A stretch of 10,484 nt of DNA from an uncultured Lachnospiraceae bacterium. GTDB lineage: Bacteria > Bacillota > Clostridia > Lachnospirales > Lachnospiraceae. The stretch is from assembly GCA_934394615.1 (NCBI GenBank), contig CAKRRJ010000072.1, positions 1-10,484 on the forward strand, given 5' to 3'. Positions 6,983 through 10,484 of this stretch are shown in pieces. The position numbers were made by a program, and so were the translations under genes. The notes beneath the pieces were generated by a model. The model worked only from the letters and a program-made list of their open reading frames with translations, had not been told where the DNA came from and did not search any database. Each line of letters opens with the position of its first letter. The stretch's first letter is position 1.

Positions 6983-8722
6983 TTACGCCTCCTTACTCTT
7001 CGTCTGGGAATCAAAGATTTCCCGGTAAATGCCATTCAGTGCCACCAGTTCATCGTGATTGCCCTGCTCGACAATGCGTCCGCCGTCCATAACCAGAATG
7101 AAATCCGCGTCCTGTACGGAAGAAATACGCTGGGCAATGATGATCTTGGTGGTGTCCGGCAGTTCCTCGCGGAATGCCCGGCGGATCAGCGCGTCGGTCT
7201 TGGTATCCACCGCGGAAGTGGAATCATCCAGGATCAGGATACGCGGCTTCTTAAGCAGTGCTCTCGCGATACACAGACGCTGCTTCTGTCCGCCGGATAC
7301 GTTGGTACCGCCGCGCTCGATGTAGGTATCATAACCGTTCGGGAACTGGCTTACAAACTCATCAGCCTGGGCCAGCTTGCACGCATGGAGAATCTCCTCG
7401 TCCGTGGCATTCTTGTTGCCCCAGCGCATGTTCTCCTTGATAGTGCCGGAGAACAGCACATTCTTTTGGAGCACAACCGCAACCGCGTCACGCAGGGACT
7501 CCAGGTCGTACTCGCGGACATCCTTTCCGGCTACTTTTACGCTTCCCTCCGTTACATCATACAGACGGGAGATCAGCTGGATCAGGGTGGTCTTGGAAGA
7601 ACCGGTTCCGCCAATGATGCCTACGGTAGCACCGGACGGGATATGCAGGTCAATGTCAGCCAGCGCGAACTTCTTGCTCTTCTCGGAATATTTAAAGGAA
7701 ACATGGTCGAAATCCACGCTTCCGTCTGCCACCTGCTTCTCACCATTTTCCGGGGAAGTCAGGGAGCTTTCGTGGGTCAGCACCTCCGCGATACGCTCTG
7801 CGCACTCAGATGCCATGGTGGTCATGATGAATACCATGGAGAGCATCATCACAGATATCAGAATCTGCACGCCGTAGGTGATCAGGGAAGACAGCTGTCC
7901 GGTGGTCAGCTCAGTCGCTCCGGTGTTGACGATGATCCGCGCGCCAAGGTAATACACCAGGAACATGGACAGGTACATGCAGAACATCATGGTCGGGTTG
8001 TTGAAGGCCAGGATTTTCTCAACAAAGGTGAAGTCCTTACGCACCTCTTCTGCCGCCTGGTCAAATTTCTCAGTCTCATAAGACTCACGGACAAAGGATT
8101 TTACCACGCGGATGCCGGCAATGTTCTCCTGCACGGAGTTGTTTAACGCATCGTACTTTTTGAAGATCCGCTTGAAGATCGGATGCACATGGGTTGCGAT
8201 TCCGAACAGCACCGCAGCCAGAATCGGCAGGATGCACAGGAAGATCATGGCCATCTTCGGGTTGATAGTCATCGCCATGATCACAGAAAAGAGGATCATG
8301 AGCGGGGTACGGACTGCCAGGCGGATCAGCAGCTGGTACGCATTCTGCACATTGGTTACATCCGTTGTCATACGGGTTACCAGGGACGATGCGGAGAATT
8401 TATCAATATCCGCAAACGCGAAATCCTGGATTTTGAAATACATATCCTGTCTTAAGTTCTTCGCGAAACCACAGGATGCCTCTGCCGCGTTCCGGGCAGA
8501 CAGCACGCCGAATCCCAGGGATACGGTGGCCATAACCAGAAGGATCGCTCCGTATTTCAGGATCGGCGACATACTCTCGGCAGACATCTGGTCAATCATC
8601 CGGGACATGACAAGCGGGATCATACACTCTAAGATAACCTCTCCCGCAACAAACACCGGTGATAAAAGAGTCTGCTTTTTGTACTGCCGTACACTTTTCA
8701 GTAAAGTCTTAATCACAAACAT
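6983..8722 (-). CDS. ABC exporter half-transporter, degenerate-ATP-site subunit of a heterodimer
   Basis: Half-size exporter of 579 residues with six membrane helices (about 18-315) and an ATPase domain (about 335-579). Motifs: Walker A GGTGSSKTT (371-379, with Ser in place of the last Gly before Lys377), Q-loop Gln419, canonical signature VSGGQ (475-479), Walker B ILILDD with Asp500 where the catalytic Glu should be, and Gln531 in place of the H-loop His. These changes mark the TM287-like subunit whose own ATP site is non-hydrolytic, while its signature completes the active site of the partner. Second gene of the operon, 27 bp after marR. The ATG at 8722 is only 2 nt from AGGAGG; the in-frame GTG two codons later (8714-8716) has the better 8-nt spacing and may be the true start, shortening the protein by two residues. 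Confidence 0.94.
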   Translation of the reverse strand: MFVIKTLLKSVRQYKKQTLLSPVFVAGEVILECMIPLVMSRMIDQMSAESMSPILKYGAILLVMATVSLGFGVLSARNAAEASCGFAKNLRQDMYFKIQDFAFADIDKFSASSLVTRMTTDVTNVQNAYQLLIRLAVRTPLMILFSVIMAMTINPKMAMIFLCILPILAAVLFGIATHVHPIFKRIFKKYDALNNSVQENIAGIRVVKSFVRESYETEKFDQAAEEVRKDFTFVEKILAFNNPTMMFCMYLSMFLVYYLGARIIVNTGATELTTGQLSSLITYGVQILISVMMLSMVFIMTTMASECAERIAEVLTHESSLTSPENGEKQVADGSVDFDHVSFKYSEKSKKFALADIDLHIPSGATVGIIGGTGSSKTTLIQLISRLYDVTEGSVKVAGKDVREYDLESLRDAVAVVLQKNVLFSGTIKENMRWGNKNATDEEILHACKLAQADEFVSQFPNGYDTYIERGGTNVSGGQKQRLCIARALLKKPRILILDDSTSAVDTKTDALIRRAFREELPDTTKIIIAQRISSVQDADFILVMDGGRIVEQGNHDELVALNGIYREIFDSQTKSKEA

Positions 8723-8749
8723 TTCCTCCTTGTTTCACTGTTTCGTAAA

Positions 8750-9184
8750 TTATTCCGCCAAATTCTTCAGCATCTTGTCTGTCACAGTAAAAAAGACCTG
8801 CAGTTCCTCCTCAGAGATCCCGGCTGTGAGCTTCTGCTCCATCCGTCCCAGACCTGAGAGTACGCAGTCTTTGTACTGTAATGCTTCTTCGGTTGCAACG
8901 ATCTTTTTTCTTCTGGCATCGTAAGGCACCGCTTCCCTGCGGATGAGCCCGCGCTGCTCCAGCTCCTTTAACAGGGCGCTGGCTGTGGGTGGCCGCAGGC
9001 CGAACTCTTCCTCAATATCTTTCTGAAAGAGATCTTCCTTTTGATGCGCTGCCAGAATAAAATGAAGTGTGCGTCCCTGGGCTCCGCTGAACATCCCAGA
9101 GCCAAAGGCCGCACACATCTCTCTGCTGATTCCGTTTGACAAACGTTTGATGCTGCGCATGGCAATTCGTTCTTCCTGCTTCAT
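8750..9184 (-). CDS. MarR family transcriptional regulator
   Basis: Winged-helix DNA-binding protein of 144 residues, the usual MarR length, expected to act as a dimer that leaves DNA when it binds a small ligand. The helix-turn-helix spans about 52-78 (FQKDIEEEFGLRPPTAS then LLKELEQRGLI) and the wing is about 80-97 with DARRKK (89-94) in place of the common DxR tip. Helices at both ends (5-28 and 102-144) would form the dimer interface. It is the first gene of an operon with two ABC exporter genes, an arrangement typical of autoregulated multidrug efflux loci. Its promoter overlaps a perfect inverted repeat (9221-9237), which supports autorepression. The ATG at 9184 has GAGGTG close upstream. 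Ligand unknown. Confidence 0.93.
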   Translation of the reverse strand: MKQEERIAMRSIKRLSNGISREMCAAFGSGMFSGAQGRTLHFILAAHQKEDLFQKDIEEEFGLRPPTASALLKELEQRGLIRREAVPYDARRKKIVATEEALQYKDCVLSGLGRMEQKLTAGISEEELQVFFTVTDKMLKNLAE

Positions 9185-9220
9185 TGCACCTCATCTTCGT
9201 CATCTGGCTTTTATTTAGTT

Positions 9221-9237
9221 TCCTAAGTATATTAGGA
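9221..9237. promoter_or_regulatory. Predicted MarR operator
   Basis: Perfect inverted repeat TCCTAA (9221-9226), 5-nt centre, TTAGGA (9232-9237). Its 17-bp length suits a MarR dimer, and it covers the -10 box and predicted transcription start of the marR-ABC operon, so binding would block RNA polymerase. Assignment to the adjacent MarR is inference from position. Confidence 0.7.
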
Positions 9238-9257
9238 CATAATCGCCAATTTGTCAA
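9229..9257 (-). promoter_or_regulatory. Promoter of the marR-ABC exporter operon
   Basis: On the minus strand, a perfect -35 TTGACA (9252-9257), 17-bp spacer and -10 TAATAT (9229-9234, four of six bases). Transcription should begin near 9222, about 38 nt before the marR ATG. The box begins 29 bp past the stop of the reductase gene, and no clear terminator separates them, so some readthrough is possible. Confidence 0.8.
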
Positions 9258-9285
9258 TCACGAAATTGTGAACATTTTATGAAAA

Positions 9286-10158
9286 TTAAGATTTCTTATT
9301 CCGGCGTTTCTGATCCAGATAGGAAACAGCGGACAGCGCAGCGATGTTTCCCTGCCCCGCGGACTTAATGTACTGGTAAGGCCGTCCCGCAATGTCACCG
9401 CAGGCAAAACAGCCCGGCACGTTCGTTTCCATCTGCAGATTTACTGCCACATGGTTCCCGTCCATCTGAAGTCCCGGCACCAGATTCTTTGGGGACACGC
9501 TCTCTCTTAAAATAAAGACGCAGTCCACCGGATAACTGTTCGCGTTTGTCACAAGCACATCCGCTTTCATGCCGCCGGTAATCTCCTTTGGCACTTCTTT
9601 TACTACCGTGATCTTCTCAGAAACCTCCACTGGTTCTTTGTACATGGGAAGATAGTAAACCTTCTCCGCAATGTCAGCCAGGAACTCCGCCTCCGCCTCC
9701 TCGGATTTCTGATAACCGATCACCGCCACGGTGGCTCCGCGGTAAAGGGGCGCGTCACAGGTGGCGCAGTAGCTGATGCCGCGTCCCAAAAACTCCTCCT
9801 CGCCCGGGAGCGGCTTTCCGAAATTCACGCCCGTTGCCAGGATAACGGCGTCTGCCTCACAGATATCCTGTCCCACCTGCAGGGAAAAATAGTCGCCCAT
9901 CGGGTAGATCAGGTTCACACGGTCCTCCACAATCGGAACCTGCATCCGGTCAATGTGCTCCTCAAACGCCTTTCCAAGCTCCGCCCCGCTGATGTCCGGG
10001 AATCCAAGGTAATTCTGGATCTCCTGTGCTTTCTGCACTTTGCTGCTTAAATCCCGGCTTCCCGCTAACAGGATTTTCTTTTTGCGGATGGCTGCTGTGA
10101 CCGCCGCGGAAAGTCCCGCCGGGCCGGTGCCAATGATGGCGATATCGTAACGTTCCAT
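9286..10158 (-). CDS. Thioredoxin-reductase-like flavoprotein lacking the NADPH site (candidate ferredoxin-dependent TrxR)
   Basis: Cytoplasmic FAD protein of 290 residues, shorter than the usual 310-320 of bacterial thioredoxin reductase. It keeps the FAD-binding GTGPAG (10-15), the LATG strand end (107-110), the redox-active Cys pair CATC (131-134) and the C-terminal FAD motif ACGDIAG (252-258) followed by AGQGNIAALSA. The second nucleotide-binding motif is broken: GxGxxA/G is replaced by GYQKSE (148-153), and the HRRxxxR that grips NADPH is replaced by YLPMYKEP (169-176). This combination matches ferredoxin-dependent flavin thioredoxin reductases described from clostridia, which do not use pyridine nucleotides. 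The electron donor is inferred. I chose the ATG at 10158 (AAAGGAG 9 nt upstream, FAD motif near the N-terminus) over the in-frame ATG at 10305, which would add 49 unrelated residues across the promoter. No thioredoxin gene is in the window. Confidence 0.88.
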   Translation of the reverse strand: MERYDIAIIGTGPAGLSAAVTAAIRKKKILLAGSRDLSSKVQKAQEIQNYLGFPDISGAELGKAFEEHIDRMQVPIVEDRVNLIYPMGDYFSLQVGQDICEADAVILATGVNFGKPLPGEEEFLGRGISYCATCDAPLYRGATVAVIGYQKSEEAEAEFLADIAEKVYYLPMYKEPVEVSEKITVVKEVPKEITGGMKADVLVTNANSYPVDCVFILRESVSPKNLVPGLQMDGNHVAVNLQMETNVPGCFACGDIAGRPYQYIKSAGQGNIAALSAVSYLDQKRRNKKS

Positions 10159-10203
10159 AATTTTTCGCTCCTTTGTGTCTGTTTTACTTCGATCTGTTCC
10201 CTT

Positions 10204-10233
10204 ATTATACACCAGGGCATTCTGTTTCCACAA
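10204..10233 (-). promoter_or_regulatory. Promoter of the thioredoxin-reductase-like gene
   Basis: On the minus strand, a perfect -10 TATAAT (10204-10209) with a weak -35 TTGTGG (10228-10233) at 18 bp. The start near 10197 gives a leader of about 39 nt. The promoter diverges from that of the tRNA gene. Confidence 0.65.
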
Positions 10234-10324
10234 TCCCTGCGCCCCGTTCTTTGTCTTTCTGCAATTTCTGTGATGAGGCAAAATTAACCCCAGAACATTC
10301 CACATATCAGGTTGTACGCATTTT

Positions 10325-10362
10325 GAACGTGTTTTTGAAATTTTTTGAAAAATTTTGAAAAA
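10325..10362 (+). promoter_or_regulatory. Phased A/T tracts, candidate UP element or bend for the tRNA promoter
   Basis: Four T-run/G/A-run units have their G at 10325, 10337, 10347 and 10357, that is every 10-12 bp, in helical phase. The last two cover about -40 to -60 of the tRNA promoter, where the RNA polymerase alpha subunit contacts UP elements. Function inferred from composition and position. Confidence 0.5.
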
Positions 10363-10366
10363 ACGC

Positions 10367-10395
10367 TTGCATCCTTTTTACTTTTATAGTATAGT
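10367..10395 (+). promoter_or_regulatory. tRNA-Leu promoter
   Basis: -35 TTGCAT (10367-10372), 17-bp spacer and -10 TATAGT (10390-10395) on the plus strand, giving a start near 10402 and a leader of only about 6 nt before the mature tRNA. Overlapping TATAGT and TATATT copies at 10385 and 10395 are spaced less well from the -35. Confidence 0.7.
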
Positions 10396-10407
10396 ATATT
10401 CTTGTCA

Positions 10408-10484
10408 GCGGGAGTGCTGGAATTGGCAGACAGGCTAGACTAAGGATCTAGTGGCAGTTATGTCGTGTGGGTTCAAGTCCCATC
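10408..10484 (+). tRNA. tRNA-Leu, anticodon AAG (3' end cut by window)
   Basis: Acceptor 5' strand GCGGGAG (10408-10414), D arm with CTG/CAG stem and GG in the loop, anticodon stem CTAGA/TCTAG around loop CTAAGGA, giving anticodon AAG (reads CUU, and CUC/CUA if A34 becomes inosine). A long variable arm (GGCA/TGTC stem) identifies a class II leucine tRNA. The T arm GTGGG-TTCAAGT-CCCAT is complete; the last base pairs with G7, and the remaining six acceptor bases, the discriminator and CCA lie outside the window. Other tRNA genes may follow. Confidence 0.95.

Noticed and set aside
7055..8146. A 363-codon open frame on the plus strand
   Set aside because: It lies wholly antisense to the well-supported ABC exporter gene, shows no recognisable domain and is explained by the G+C-biased codon use of the opposite strand.
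8112..8924. A 270-codon plus-strand frame spanning the start of the ABC operon
   Set aside because: Antisense to the ABC subunit and marR, across their junction, with no domain or start signal.
10159..10305. Longer N-terminus (49 residues) for the reductase-like protein
   Set aside because: The extension crosses a good promoter and has no ribosome-binding site; the ATG at 10158 has both a strong ribosome-binding site and the FAD motif at the expected distance.

Overview
The window looks like the chromosome of a Gram-positive anaerobe of the class Clostridia, most likely Lachnospiraceae. Evidence: strong AGGAGG-type ribosome-binding sites and sigma-A promoters, roughly half G+C, a tri-component-type (TAXI) TRAP transporter with an AADTK-rich lipoprotein linker, a thioredoxin-reductase-like flavoprotein lacking the NADPH site (a form known from clostridia), and a tRNA-Leu with anticodon AAG. 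The family placement is inference. All seven protein genes lie on the minus strand; only the tRNA is on the plus strand. I see no insertion sequence, prophage gene, CRISPR array or rRNA.

Layout, in transcription order from the right end. A partial tRNA-Leu (10408 to the window edge, plus strand) has its own promoter behind phased A/T tracts. Diverging from it is a 290-residue thioredoxin-reductase-like protein (9286-10158). Next comes a drug-efflux-type operon (5064-9184): a MarR-family repressor, whose promoter carries a perfect 17-bp inverted repeat over the -10 box, followed by two half-size ABC exporters that together form a heterodimer with one degenerate and one canonical ATP site. The operon ends in a strong terminator, beside which sits an unusual run of short hairpins including one with a T-run on the plus strand.

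The aro operon follows (3168-4861): a YdiB-like quinate/shikimate dehydrogenase and a type I 3-dehydroquinate dehydratase, with promoter and terminator visible. This is the same gene pair as E. coli ydiB-aroD. Last is a TRAP operon (1-2828): a TAXI-family substrate-binding lipoprotein and a fused 12TM-type permease that runs off the left edge, under a near-consensus promoter preceded by a palindrome.

How they may work together: the MarR protein probably represses its own operon and the exporter until a ligand appears. The aro pair could convert quinate through 3-dehydroquinate to 3-dehydroshikimate, or supply chorismate synthesis; the neighbouring TRAP transporter could import the substrate, but only proximity and direction support that link. 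Nothing here amounts to a clearly new system. The points most worth checking are the NADPH-site-less reductase, the aro/TRAP neighbourhood, the predicted operators and the hairpin cluster at 4957-5062.
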